Below, in pieces: positions 24,796-33,023 of a stretch of 64,000 bases of DNA. How positions within the stretch are numbered: position 1 is the first letter of the stretch; each line of letters starts with the position of its first letter. A program made the position numbers and the translations under genes. The DNA comes from DASXRA01 sp036558905. GTDB taxonomy: Bacteria > Actinomycetota > Actinomycetes > Mycobacteriales > Jatrophihabitantaceae. The notes under the pieces were generated by a model. It worked only from the letters and a program-made list of their open reading frames with translations. It searched no databases and had not been told where the DNA came from. The stretch is taken from the NCBI GenBank assembly GCA_036558905.1, contig DATBER010000105.1, positions 12,520-76,519 of the forward strand, in the 5' to 3' direction.

Positions 24796-26109
24796 TTAGT
24801 TCGTAAGGTATTCGGGCGTGTTGACGGCGGTGGCCACCAGGCGCGGCGGGTTGCCCACCTCGGCCTGCAGCACCGCCCGGCTGCGCGCGGACCAGGCGCC
24901 GACGCCGAGCAGGTACCCCGCCGCGTCGACCCGTTCCGACGACGCGGCCGACGTCACGCTCGTCAGGTCGCCGGCATTGGCCAGGGCCAGTGCGGCCCGC
25001 ATCCGCAGGTCGGCCGCCGCCGTCGACAGCCAGGCCTGCCCGGACGGCCAGCCCCCGACGTTCGGGGGATAGAACGGCTCCTGGCCCAATGCGCGCAGCA
25101 CCGTCACCAACTTCTTGGCGCCGTCCTCGTCGGGCACCGGCACGCGCAGCGCGCGGGTCACGCCGATCAGCCACTCGACCGGGCCGACCACGATGCTGTG
25201 CTGCCCGGACGCGAACTCCGGCGCGGTGAACAGCGCGGTGAACAGCGCCGCCAGGTCGCGCTTCGCGCCGTACGCGGCGACCAGGCGATCGACGAGCGCC
25301 GAGCTGGGCGCCGTGTTGGACGCCAGCTGGCCCCACCACCGGGTGGCCAGATAGCGCGGTCCGGCCGGGCGGCCCAGCACCGCGTCGCAGAAGCGAGTCA
25401 CGTCGAACGAGCCGGTGACGCCGAGAAACGTCACCGGGCTGGTGGCGTGCTGCTTGGCGTTGAGATAGGTGCTGCCGTCCGGGCGGATCTTCCAGCCGGT
25501 CAGCGCAGTGGCGCCGGCGCGCACGTCGTCCTCGGTGTAGCCGTCGCCGTGGCCCAGGGCGAACAGCTCCATGAACTCGCGGGACAGGTTCTCGTTCGGA
25601 GCCTTCGCCGTGTTCTTGCGCCCGTCCAGCCAGTCGAGCATCGCCGCGTCGGTCAGCATTGTCAGGGCGAGGGTGCGGAAGTCGCCGCGGCCCAGCCGGC
25701 GCAGCTTCTCGTTCTGGGCCAGCATCCAGTCGGCGTTGCGCACCTTGGTCGCGGCGGTGGCGAAGTGGTTGTGCCAGCAGAAGGTCAGCTTCTCGCCGAA
25801 CGGCTGCTCGGCCCTCACCATGCGGCGCACCCACCACGCGGTCAGCGTCGTCAGCTGCGCGCGCAGTTGCTTGTTGCGCTGCTGGCGCTGGTCCTTCGAC
25901 GCGTTCTTGCCCACCGGCGGTACCGGGTCGAACGACGGGGCCGACGTCGCCTTCGCGCCGGCGTCGGCGTCCGGGTCGGCGGCGAGCATCGCCCGCACGT
26001 ATGCGGCCGGGCCGGTCTTGACCGCGGCGTCGACGGCAGCCCCGGTGGTGCCGAAGCCGGCCCGGCGCAGCAGGCGGGCGGTCGCGGTCCAACCAGCCGA
26101 GTGGCTCAT
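24796..26109 (-). CDS. DUF1800 family protein
   Basis: The 437-residue protein matches DUF1800: ARLLRRAGFGTTG at the start, FWHNHFAT-like FCWHNHFATAATKV, NENLSREFMELFALG, YTEDDVRAGATALTGW and VGGWPSGQAWLST near the end. It lacks an obvious signal peptide, so its location is less clear than that of its DUF1501 partner. It is the first gene of the DUF1800-DUF1501 pair. The family function is unknown, although it appears with secreted or surface proteins in many bacteria. Confidence 0.9.
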   Translation of the reverse strand: MSHSAGWTATARLLRRAGFGTTGAAVDAAVKTGPAAYVRAMLAADPDADAGAKATSAPSFDPVPPVGKNASKDQRQQRNKQLRAQLTTLTAWWVRRMVRAEQPFGEKLTFCWHNHFATAATKVRNADWMLAQNEKLRRLGRGDFRTLALTMLTDAAMLDWLDGRKNTAKAPNENLSREFMELFALGHGDGYTEDDVRAGATALTGWKIRPDGSTYLNAKQHATSPVTFLGVTGSFDVTRFCDAVLGRPAGPRYLATRWWGQLASNTAPSSALVDRLVAAYGAKRDLAALFTALFTAPEFASGQHSIVVGPVEWLIGVTRALRVPVPDEDGAKKLVTVLRALGQEPFYPPNVGGWPSGQAWLSTAAADLRMRAALALANAGDLTSVTSAASSERVDAAGYLLGVGAWSARSRAVLQAEVGNPPRLVATAVNTPEYLTN

Positions 26110-26339
26110 GACCCCGTTCTAGCCCCGGCCCGATTCCACCGGCGTAACAGCGACCGAGATACCCGCGGAGCATCTCGCCATACCGAGTCGATCTTTGCCC
26201 GTCGACCACGTCGATGTCACAGTGCGCACGAGTCCATTGCCGGCGCCAAGTCCCGATCGGTCAAGAACCGGCCGGGCGAGATCGACGACGTCGTCCCGCT
26301 CGTCGGGTTTCGCTGCCAACCCGAACAGGCCTGGATCAC

Positions 26340-26429
26340 CGCGCAGACGATCCGGGTGAACGGCTCGCGCCGCAGCTCGACGAATCCGCACGCCGCGTAC
26401 AACCCGGCGGCGTGATCGTTACGGTCATG
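26340..26429 (-). pseudogene. C-terminal remnant of GNAT acetyltransferase
   Basis: In the 315-bp gap between the DUF1800 start and the YciI stop, the minus strand encodes RNDHAAGLYAACGFVELRRE followed by PFTRIVC. This is the typical last helix and strand of a GNAT acetyltransferase (N-x-x-A-x-x-L-Y-x-x-x-GF). The acetyl-CoA-binding P-loop and everything N-terminal to it are absent, because the YciI gene occupies that place. I read it as a leftover tail. The rest of 26110-26424 shows no gene. Confidence 0.5.
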
Positions 26430-26997
26430 GGCCTTCCGGCCGGCCGCCCCGCGTCCACCGGTGCACGTCCACCGCGGCGGATCCGACAAGCGCCTCGATC
26501 CGGCGTCGCGCCTCGGCCGGGGCGAGGTCGATCGCACCGGCCAGCCCGACGACGCGCCCATCGTCGTCGCTCAGCGCCAGCCCGGCGAACAGCCACGGCG
26601 GATCGTCAGCCGTGGCCAGCTGCCGGCGCACCGCATCGGTGGCCGGCTCCGCCGTCCAGGTCGCACGGACGAAGGCGGCCGGCTGGTCGGCCGCCGGCTT
26701 CGGGCGATCCCACATCCTGCCGTCGACGCACGGCGCGAGCGGGGTGATCGAGACGTCGGCGTACCAGCCGGCCTGCGCGTACGGCTCGTTGACCGCGAAC
26801 TGCCGCGCGACGCCCGCGTCGGCGACGTCCACCACGTGCACGCTGCCGGTGTGGTCGGCGCCGTCGGGTGTCAACGTCGGACCCCGGGCGATCAGCGCCC
26901 CGGACCAGTCGTCCATGTACTGCTGGTGGGCCTCGTGCCGATCGCTCTCCTCATAGACGAACGCCGGTCCGTCCGTTCCGACCACCAGGAACTGCAT
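26425..26997 (-). CDS. YciI-domain protein with C-terminal extension
   Basis: The 190-residue protein starts with a YciI-like ferredoxin fold (residues 1-90: MQFLVVGTDGP, HQQYMDDWSGALIARGPTL, VARQFAVNEPYAQAGWYADV). This continues into a roughly 100-residue C-terminal part that I do not recognise (about 95-190: WDRPKPAADQPAAFVRATW). The extension is not the tail of the adjacent GNAT remnant, which lies in another frame. Function unknown. Its start is ten bases from the left edge of palindrome C2. Confidence 0.75.
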   Translation of the reverse strand: MQFLVVGTDGPAFVYEESDRHEAHQQYMDDWSGALIARGPTLTPDGADHTGSVHVVDVADAGVARQFAVNEPYAQAGWYADVSITPLAPCVDGRMWDRPKPAADQPAAFVRATWTAEPATDAVRRQLATADDPPWLFAGLALSDDDGRVVGLAGAIDLAPAEARRRIEALVGSAAVDVHRWTRGGRPEGP

Positions 26998-27006
26998 CAG
27001 GCCAGG

Positions 27007-27180
27007 CTAGGACGTGTCTCCTTACTCCATGCTCTGCTGCGCGGGGCTGAGGCACGCGATCTACTGCGTTGTCGTCGTCGCCGATACAACAGCGGTATCG
27101 GCTTCCGCGCTGTTCGCCGCCGGCATCCCACGCACCTCAGCCCCGCTCGCGACGAGCGGGAGTAAGGAAACACGTCCTAG
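27007..27180. repeat. Family C long palindrome, copy C2
   Basis: This 174-bp palindrome has 22-bp ends differing at one position (CTAGGACGTGTCTCC... and ...GGAAACACGTCCTAG). Its core contains GTTGTCGTCGTCGCC followed by the small hairpin GATACAACAGCGGTATC. It lies between the YciI start (26997) and the ECF41 stop (27177-27179, which its right end supplies), both on the minus strand. Confidence 0.8.
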
Positions 27181-28049
27181 GTCAACGCCGCAGCGACCAG
27201 GCGACGAACGCGGTCGGGATCGCGGATGCCGATGATCTCGACGATCTTGTCGTCGACGACGGTGAACGCAAGGACGGTGTGCGGCTGCCCGTCCATGGTG
27301 GCCACGACGCCGATCGAGCCGTTGACCAGCACCGGGCGCAGCTCTCCGCCCGGGCGGGGCCGGGCGAGCTTGGCCACCGCGTGCGCACCGCGCATCACGG
27401 TCGGCCGCCGGCCCGGGCCGAGGTCGCCGCGCACCACGACGTCGGGGTCGAGCATTTGCACGAGCGCGCCGAAGTCTCCCGCCCGCGCCGCGGCGAAGAA
27501 TGCGTCCACCACTCTTCGTTGCCGGGCCAGGTCCTGGTCGGGCGCCGGCAGGTCGGCGTCCTTCACCCGGCGCCGGGCCCGGCTGGCCAGCTGCCGGGCC
27601 GTGGTCGGCGTGCGTCCGACCATCGGGGCGATCTCGTCGAACGGCAGCTCGAACATGTCGTGGAGTACGAAGGCCAGCCGCTCGGCCGGGGTCAGCGAGT
27701 CGAGCACGACGAGCAGGGCCAGCCCGACCGAGTCGGCGAGCAGCGCCTCTTGTTCCGGGTCGAGCTCGCCCTCGACGCTGATGACCGGGTCGGGGAAGCC
27801 GCCGTCGAGGGAGTCTTCGCGGCGGCGCCGGCGGGTCCGCAGCACGTGCAGGCATTCCCGGGCGACGACGGTGGTCAGCCAGCCGCCGAGGTTGTCGATC
27901 TGGTCAGCCCGGGAGCGGCTCAGCCGCAGCCAGGCATCCTGCACCGCGTCGTCGGCCTCGGTCAGCGAGCCCAGCATCCGATAGGCCACTGCGCGCAGCC
28001 GGTACCGATGCTGCTCGAAGCGCTCGGCCAGCCACTCGGTCTCGTCCAT
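27177..28049 (-). CDS. ECF41-type sigma factor with SnoaL-like C-terminal domain
   Basis: The 290-residue protein is a paralogue of the sigma factor at 6308. It has region 2 (LRAVAYRMLGSLTEADDAVQ, LGGWLTTVVARECLHVL), region 4 (ERLAFVLHDMFELPFDEIA, TARQLASRARRRV) and a C-terminal SnoaL_2 domain (about 175-290). It is divergent from a DrrAB-like ABC exporter, a likely target. The 81-bp intergenic region contains inverted TGTCACA heptamers. An upstream GTCACATCCACCG matches the element before the other ECF41 gene at the same distance from the start. Confidence 0.92.
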   Translation of the reverse strand: MDETEWLAERFEQHRYRLRAVAYRMLGSLTEADDAVQDAWLRLSRSRADQIDNLGGWLTTVVARECLHVLRTRRRRREDSLDGGFPDPVISVEGELDPEQEALLADSVGLALLVVLDSLTPAERLAFVLHDMFELPFDEIAPMVGRTPTTARQLASRARRRVKDADLPAPDQDLARQRRVVDAFFAAARAGDFGALVQMLDPDVVVRGDLGPGRRPTVMRGAHAVAKLARPRPGGELRPVLVNGSIGVVATMDGQPHTVLAFTVVDDKIVEIIGIRDPDRVRRLVAAALT

Positions 28050-28050
28050 C

Positions 28051-28112
28051 TGTCACACCATCCTGCCGCTCGGGCTCATAGAAGTGATCCCGCCGACGCG
28101 GTGGATGTGACA
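28051..28112. promoter_or_regulatory. Divergent ECF41-type promoter region
   Basis: TGTCACA at 28051-28057 and its inverse TGTGACA at 28106-28112 flank the space between the sigma gene and the ABC exporter. TGTCACA is the reported ECF41 -35 element. Reading toward the sigma gene, the sequence after it resembles that before the 6308 sigma gene. The -10 assignments are uncertain. Confidence 0.45.
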
Positions 28113-28130
28113 AGTAGAGGAGAACCGTTG

Positions 28131-29078
28131 ATGACTCCAGTTGTCGAGGCCCGCGGCCTCACCAAACGGTTCGGTCAGGTCGAGGCCCTCACCGGCCTGG
28201 ACCTGGTGGCCGAACCGGGCCGGGTCACGGCGTTGCTCGGACCGAACGGGGCGGGCAAGACCACGTTCGTCAGCGCAGTGGCCACACTCCTGCGCCCGGA
28301 CGGGGGCGAGCTGCGCGTGGCCGGAGTCGACGCCCTGGCCGAGCCTCGCCGGGTCCGCCGGCTCATCGGGCTGGCCGGCCAGTCGGCCTCGGTCGAACCG
28401 GCCATGACGGCCCGCGAGAACCTGGAGTTCGTCGGCCGCCTCTTCGGCCTCGATCGCCGGGCCGCGAAGTCGGCGGCTGGTGCCGTCCTGGAGACCCTTG
28501 ACCTCAGCGACGCCGCCGACCGCCTGGTGCGCACCTACTCGGGCGGCATGCGCCGGCGTCTCGACCTCGGCGCGAGCCTGGTCGGCCGGCCCAAGCTGCT
28601 GCTGCTCGATGAGCCGACCACCGGGCTGGACCCGCGCAGCCGCATGGAGTTATGGGCGGCGATCCGCAATCTCCTGGCCGACGGCACCGATGTGCTGCTC
28701 ACGACGCAGTACCTCGAGGAGGCCGACCAGCTGGCCCGTCACATCGTCATCGTCGACCACGGGCACGTCATCGCCGCGGGCACACCCGACGAGCTGAAGA
28801 CGATGGCCGGCCGCGACGTGCTGGTCGTGCGGGCGCGGGCGGCCGGGGACCTGCCGGCCGTCGAGGAGATCCTGCGGTCGGTGGCCGCCGAGGCGCCGAA
28901 CGTCGACCTCGACACCGCGACGGCCTCCGTCCCGGCCGACCAGGGCGGGGACCAGCTGGCCACAGTCGTCCGGCTGCTCGCCGAGCACGCCATCTCCGTC
29001 GAGGACATCGGCCTGCGCCGCCCGTCGCTCGACGAAGTGTTCCTGACCCTCACCGGCCGCCCGGCCGAAGCCGCCTGA
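28131..29078 (+). CDS. DrrA-like ABC exporter, ATP-binding subunit
   Basis: The 315-residue ATPase has Walker A GPNGAGKTT, signature YSGGMRRRLDLGASL, Walker B LLLLDEPTTGLDP and Q/H-loop features (LAGQSASVEP, LLTTQYLEEADQL). YSGGMRRRLD and the C-terminal region ending RRPSLDEVFLTLTG are hallmarks of daunorubicin-resistance (DrrA) ATPases. It starts at ATG 28131 after AGAGGAGAACC. With the permease downstream it should export a hydrophobic compound; it may be switched on by the divergent ECF41 factor. Confidence 0.93.
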   Translation: MTPVVEARGLTKRFGQVEALTGLDLVAEPGRVTALLGPNGAGKTTFVSAVATLLRPDGGELRVAGVDALAEPRRVRRLIGLAGQSASVEPAMTARENLEFVGRLFGLDRRAAKSAAGAVLETLDLSDAADRLVRTYSGGMRRRLDLGASLVGRPKLLLLDEPTTGLDPRSRMELWAAIRNLLADGTDVLLTTQYLEEADQLARHIVIVDHGHVIAAGTPDELKTMAGRDVLVVRARAAGDLPAVEEILRSVAAEAPNVDLDTATASVPADQGGDQLATVVRLLAEHAISVEDIGLRRPSLDEVFLTLTGRPAEAA

Positions 29079-29092
29079 CCCCGGGAGATTTG

Positions 29093-29947
29093 ATGACCAC
29101 CCTGACCTCGACGACCGATCGCACTGCAGCGGCGGCGCCGCCCCCGGCGGTCCCGGACACCGGCGCCGGCTACCTCACCACCGTGGCCCAGACTGCGCGG
29201 CGGACCCTGCTGCAGTTCGCCCGCACCCCGCAACTGCTGGTCATGCCGCCGATCATGGCCGGGCTGTTCCTGCTGATCTTCCGCTACATCTTCGGCGGCG
29301 CGATCGACACCGGCGGGTCAGTCACCTACGTCGACTTCCTCGTCCCCGGCTTCCTGGCCCAGACCGCCCTGTGGAACGGGATGAATATTCCGGCCGGGGT
29401 GGCCGAAGACGCCACGTCCGGGGTCTACGACCGGCTGCGCTCGCTGCCGCTTCCGCGGTCGGCGGTCATGGCCGGGCGGGCGCTGGCCGACACCGTCCTC
29501 AACGCGTGGGGGCTGGCCGTCACCGCGCTGCTCGGCTTCGCCGTCGGCTTCCGGACGCACGCCGACGCCGGGGCCGTGATCGCGGGCTTCGCCATCATGC
29601 TCGCGATCATCTACGCATTCAGCTGGCTGTTCATCAGCCTCGGGCTCAGCTCGGGCAACGCCCAGGCCGCGCAGGCGCTCTCGACGCTGATCGTCGTGCC
29701 GCTGGCGTTCGTGTCCGGTGCGTTCGTGCCGATCGAGTCGATGCCCGGCTGGATGCAGGCGTTCGCCGCCAACCAGCCGATCACGGCGATGATCAACGCG
29801 GTGCGAAGCCTCATGCTCGGCGGTACCCACGCGGCCGGCATCGGCCACACCACCGGCTACTGGGTGCTGCTCACCCTGGCCTGGTGCGCCGGGATCCTCG
29901 CGGTGTTCGGCACGGTCAGCGTGACCCGGTTCAGCCGGACCCGCTAG
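29093..29947 (+). CDS. DrrB-like ABC exporter, permease subunit
   Basis: The 284-residue membrane protein has six helices of the ABC-2 type. Its conserved features are TLLQFARTPQLLVMPPIMA, VDFLVPGFLAQTALW and GVYDRLRSLPLPRSAVMAGR, then PLAFVSGAFVPIESMPGWMQ and FAANQPITAMINAVRSLMLG. These are DrrB-family signatures. It follows the ATPase gene by 14 bases in the same operon. Palindrome C3 begins seven bases after its stop. Confidence 0.92.
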   Translation: MTTLTSTTDRTAAAAPPPAVPDTGAGYLTTVAQTARRTLLQFARTPQLLVMPPIMAGLFLLIFRYIFGGAIDTGGSVTYVDFLVPGFLAQTALWNGMNIPAGVAEDATSGVYDRLRSLPLPRSAVMAGRALADTVLNAWGLAVTALLGFAVGFRTHADAGAVIAGFAIMLAIIYAFSWLFISLGLSSGNAQAAQALSTLIVVPLAFVSGAFVPIESMPGWMQAFAANQPITAMINAVRSLMLGGTHAAGIGHTTGYWVLLTLAWCAGILAVFGTVSVTRFSRTR

Positions 29948-29953
29948 CGGCGT

Positions 29954-30123
29954 CCTAGTGCCCCGCGCCGGGAATTCAGACGATAAGTCCGGCGCCCAGC
30001 TGCACCGCTCGCGGCGTTGTCGTCGTCGCCGATACACAGCGGTATCGGCTCCTCCTCCGCCTTGCGGGCGCACACCTGGATCACCGGACCTATTCGCCCA
30101 ATTCCCGGCCCGGGACACTAGGG
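29954..30123. repeat. Family C long palindrome, copy C3
   Basis: This 170-bp palindrome has 24-bp ends (CCTAGTGCCCCGCGCCGGGA... and ...CCCGGCCCGGGACACTAGG) that differ from those of C1 and C2. The core GTTGTCGTCGTCGCC and GATACACAGCGGTATC is almost identical to C2. It lies after the ABC permease and ends 12 bases before the LLM oxidoreductase start, so it may separate the two transcripts. Confidence 0.75.
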
Positions 30124-30135
30124 TGGCCGTACCTC

Positions 30136-31023
30136 ATGGCCACCACAACAGTCGCGCTGTCGGCGATCGTGCTCAACGACCGGCACCCACCCGAGGCGTT
30201 CATCGCCGACGTGCTGGATGCCGAGCAGTTCGGCGTCCGCACCGTGTGGACGTACGACCACCTGATGTGGTCGCCGCTTCGCGACAGTCCCTGGTACGGC
30301 TGCGTGCCGCTGCTCGCCGCCGCGGCCGCGCGGACGCAGCGGGTTCGGCTCGGCCCGCAGGTGGCCACCCCGAACTACCGCCACCCGGTGCCGTTCGCCA
30401 AGGAGCTGATGACCCTCGACCAGCTGTGCGCCGGCCGTCTCGAGGTCGGCCTGGGCGCCGGCGTCGAGGGGCCGGACGCCGCCGTGCTCGGCGATCCGCC
30501 CCGCAGCCGCGGCGAGCGTACCGACCGGTTCGTCGAGTGGCTGGCGCTGCTCGACCAGTTGCTGCGCGAGCCGGTGACGACGGTGACGGGCAAGCGGTTC
30601 AGCGCGGTGGAGGCGTACCAGTTGCCCGGCTGCGTCCAGGAACCCCGGGTGCCGTTCACCGTCGCGGCGGCCGGGCCGCGCGCGTTCGACCTGGTTGCGC
30701 GGTTCGGGCAGGCCTGGGTCACTCACGGGCCGTACGGTCCACCGGTCGGCCCGGACGAGTGGTTCGCCGCGCTGGCGTCGCAGTCGGCCCGGCTGGACGC
30801 CGCCCTGGCCGCGCAGGGCCGGGGGCCTGAGCAGGTCCGCCGGATCGCGCAGTTGTCCCTCGACGTGCGGTGGCCGTTCACCAGCGCCGAGCGGTACGCC
30901 GACACGTTGGGCCGGTTGGCCGAGCTCGGGTTCAGCGAGGTGACCGTCCACTGGACCCGCCCGGACGGACGCGGCCTGCCCCTCGACGCCCACCCGATGG
31001 TGGCCGCGGCCCACGGTCTTTAA
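30136..31023 (+). CDS. LLM-class F420-dependent oxidoreductase
   Basis: The 295-residue protein has the luciferase-like TIM-barrel: AEQFGVRTVWTYDHLMW, TQRVRLGPQVATPNYRHP, FAKELMTLDQLCAGRLEVGL-type segment and the late PFTVAAAGPRAFDLVARFG. These are typical of F420-dependent enzymes of the LLM class. The substrate is unknown. The start is ATG 30136, just after palindrome C3. It is followed 52 bp later by a TerB-like gene on the same strand. Confidence 0.88.
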   Translation: MATTTVALSAIVLNDRHPPEAFIADVLDAEQFGVRTVWTYDHLMWSPLRDSPWYGCVPLLAAAAARTQRVRLGPQVATPNYRHPVPFAKELMTLDQLCAGRLEVGLGAGVEGPDAAVLGDPPRSRGERTDRFVEWLALLDQLLREPVTTVTGKRFSAVEAYQLPGCVQEPRVPFTVAAAGPRAFDLVARFGQAWVTHGPYGPPVGPDEWFAALASQSARLDAALAAQGRGPEQVRRIAQLSLDVRWPFTSAERYADTLGRLAELGFSEVTVHWTRPDGRGLPLDAHPMVAAAHGL

Positions 31024-31075
31024 CACTTGCTAGCCTTCGAGGTCCCAGGGCGGGTTGAGTTGCGCGGAGGTGCAC

Positions 31076-31654
31076 GTGCCGGAACGCGATGCTTTTGCCG
31101 ATCGCGGCCGAGGGCTCGAGGAGGAGTACTTCCGCAAGCGCGAGCAGGAACTCGTCGACAAGCTGCGGCGGCGCCAGGCGGCCGAAGCCACGCGGCAACA
31201 GCTCAGCGAGCAGGCCGGCGTCGCCGATGCGGAGATCTTGCAGGACCTGCAGGAACTGGGCTATACGCCCGAGACGGTCAGCCTGCTGTACCTCGTGCCC
31301 CTCGTGGAGGTGGCCTGGGCCGAAGGCGGAGTGTCCGACCGCGAGCGCGAGCTCATCGTCGAGGCAGCGCGGGCGCGGGGCATCGAGGCCGGCACGCCGG
31401 CCGACGCGCTGCTGACCGAGTGGCTCACGACCCAGCCGTCGGAGCAGGTGTTCGAGCGGAATCTCCGGGTCATCCGGGCGATTCTCGCCGCGCGCCCCGA
31501 AGCCGAGCGCGAGGCCAGCCGCAGCGACCTGCTGTCCACCGCCACCGCCATCGCCGAGGCATCCGGCGGAGTGCTCGGCTTCCGCGCCGTCTCCCCGGAG
31601 GAGCGCGCCCTGTTGGCCCGGATCAGCCAGGAGCTGGAGAGCAAGCAGGGCTAG
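31076..31654 (+). CDS. TerB-like domain protein
   Basis: The 192-residue cytoplasmic protein starts with a charged coiled-coil helix (EEEYFRKREQELVDKLRRRQ). An all-helical region follows (about residues 62-180) with LYLVPLVEVAWAEGGVSDRE and ERALLARISQEL, the pattern of the TerB/tellurite-resistance-like fold. I chose the GTG at 31076 because GCGGAGG lies six bases upstream. No other ter genes are nearby, so its role is unknown. Confidence 0.7.
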   Translation: MPERDAFADRGRGLEEEYFRKREQELVDKLRRRQAAEATRQQLSEQAGVADAEILQDLQELGYTPETVSLLYLVPLVEVAWAEGGVSDRERELIVEAARARGIEAGTPADALLTEWLTTQPSEQVFERNLRVIRAILAARPEAEREASRSDLLSTATAIAEASGGVLGFRAVSPEERALLARISQELESKQG

Positions 31655-31759
31655 CAAACGTCCGTGCGGGGCGGCGAGCGGACCGCCGTTACGCACGGGC
31701 GGCGACCGCTTCCGACCCCGGTCAGCCGGGTCGGCGCAGCCGACCTCGCCGGCCCCTCC

Positions 31760-32090
31760 AGCCTCCGCCATTCGTCACGGTTCGACCAGCAGTGCGTCGG
31801 GTACCAGCACGCACCCGACCGGCACCGGCCCGGGCGGCGAGTGGGTGACCGACACCCACGTCACCCTGGTCAAGTACTGGAACGGTTAGGAGTACGAGTT
31901 CTGCCTGAATGACTCGCACTCGCCGATCAGCGTGGTCACCGAATGGTCCGGCCACGTCAGCGGGCAGGGCGCGGCGACGCAGACCATTCCGCTGCGCCGC
32001 GGACTTTGGTGCTCCGGGTTCAAGGGATATCACGGGTCGGAGAGCGTCAGCTATCGCGACGGCAGCGTCAGCTACTCCGGCAGTATCTAG
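31760..32090 (+). pseudogene. Remnant of small secreted protein with in-frame amber stop
   Basis: One frame encodes a Ser/Thr/Gly-rich leader (STSSASGTSTHPTGTGPGGE), then EWVTDTHVTLVKYWNG, a TAG at 31887-31889, and continues EYEFCLNDSHSPISVVTEWS, QTIPLRRGLWCSGFKGYHG and SVSYRDGSVSYSGSI to TAG at 32088. Two cysteines, alternating beta-like residues and the leader suggest a small disulfide-stabilised exported protein. There is no start codon with a signal peptide in frame. Together with the central stop this makes it a decayed gene. Family not recognised. Confidence 0.5.
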
Positions 32091-32330
32091 AATTCACGTC
32101 TCGACGGCCGGTCGGTATTCATTCGTTGCCGGGGCGAATGTCCGGCGACAGCATCGTGAGCGGTGTGCGCGTCGGGGGCACCTGCGGCCAGTAGTCCGAG
32201 GACGAGCCGTCCGGGTTCGGAGTCGAGTCGACCACCCGGACGTACTGCAGGGGCCCCGGCGCCGCCGCTCGGCGGACCGTCTCGGCGCGGAACCGCGGAC
32301 GAACCGCTCGGCCCGGCCGCGTGCACCTCG
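32090..32330 (-). pseudogene. Frameshifted tail of unidentified protein (DUF6745-like end?)
   Basis: On the minus strand one frame reads GPLQYVRVVDSTPNPDGSSS then DYWPQVPP. The adjacent frame then continues DAHTAHDAVAGHSPRQRMNT. Joined across a one-base shift near 32172 this resembles the end of actinobacterial proteins I remember as DUF6745-like, which carry V-x-STPEPDG...Y.LRVPP..TA.EAVAWTFG. Nothing N-terminal to it is present. The family link is from memory; the frame switch is seen directly. Bases 31655-32360 otherwise contain no intact gene. Confidence 0.35.
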
Positions 32331-32360
32331 ATCTGCCCGCTCGTCTGGCTGGCGCTCAGG

Positions 32361-33023
32361 TCAGTTCGGTCCCGGGGCGAACAGGCCGACCGGGCAGGCG
32401 ACTCCGGTGCCGCCCAGCCCGCAGTATCCGTCGGGGTTCTTGGCCAGGTACTGCTGGTGATAGTCCTCGGCGTAGTAGAACGGCCCGGCGTGCGCGATCT
32501 CGGTGGTGACGGCGTCGTGGCCAGCCGCTTCGAGGCGCTGCGAGTAGGCCGCCTTGGCCGCCTCGGCGGCTGCGCACTGGGCGTCGTCGGTGTAGTAGAC
32601 GGCCGAGCGGTACTGCGTGCCGACGTCGTTGCCCTGGCGCATGCCCTGGGTCGGGTCGTGCGACTCGAAGAACCGCGACAGCAATTGCGCGAAGGGCAGG
32701 GTCGCCGGGTCGAACGCCACGAGCACGACCTCGGTGTGGCCGGTCCGCCCGGTGCACACTTCTTCGTAGGTCGGGTACATCGTGTAGCCGCCGGAGTAGC
32801 CGACCGCCGTGGTCCACACGCCGGCCATCTGCCAGAACTCGCGCTCGGCGCCCCAGAAGCAGCCCATGCCGAACATTGCCGTCACGGTGCCCGCGGGGAA
32901 CGGCGGCTGGATCGATCGGCCGGTCACGAAGTGGTCGCGGGGAAGCGAATAGGCGTAGATGTCCCGTCCGCTCAGTGCCTTGTCGGCGCTGACCATCTCG
33001 GTCTTGGACCGCGAGAAGAGCAT
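32361..33023 (-). CDS. msrA: Peptide methionine sulfoxide reductase MsrA, long form
   Basis: The 220-residue protein is the longer actinobacterial MsrA type. An N-terminal extension (residues 1-45, ending PPFPAGTVTAMFG) precedes the active site MGCFWGAEREFW (Cys about residue 54). GYSGGYTMYPTYEEV, HTEVVLVAFDP and RQGNDVGTQYRSAVYY follow, and the C-terminus has a recycling-type Cys pair (CGLGGTGVACP). It repairs oxidised methionine using thioredoxin. It is divergent from the DUF6191 gene at 33136. Confidence 0.93.
   Translation of the reverse strand: MLFSRSKTEMVSADKALSGRDIYAYSLPRDHFVTGRSIQPPFPAGTVTAMFGMGCFWGAEREFWQMAGVWTTAVGYSGGYTMYPTYEEVCTGRTGHTEVVLVAFDPATLPFAQLLSRFFESHDPTQGMRQGNDVGTQYRSAVYYTDDAQCAAAEAAKAAYSQRLEAAGHDAVTTEIAHAGPFYYAEDYHQQYLAKNPDGYCGLGGTGVACPVGLFAPGPN

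Noticed and set aside
27500..27781. Small plus-strand frames inside the second ECF41 gene
   Set aside because: They are antisense to conserved sigma regions and lack protein-like sequence.
29954..30123. Family C palindromes as insertion sequences
   Set aside because: They are far too short to encode a transposase and hold no open frame; a non-autonomous element or structured RNA remains possible.
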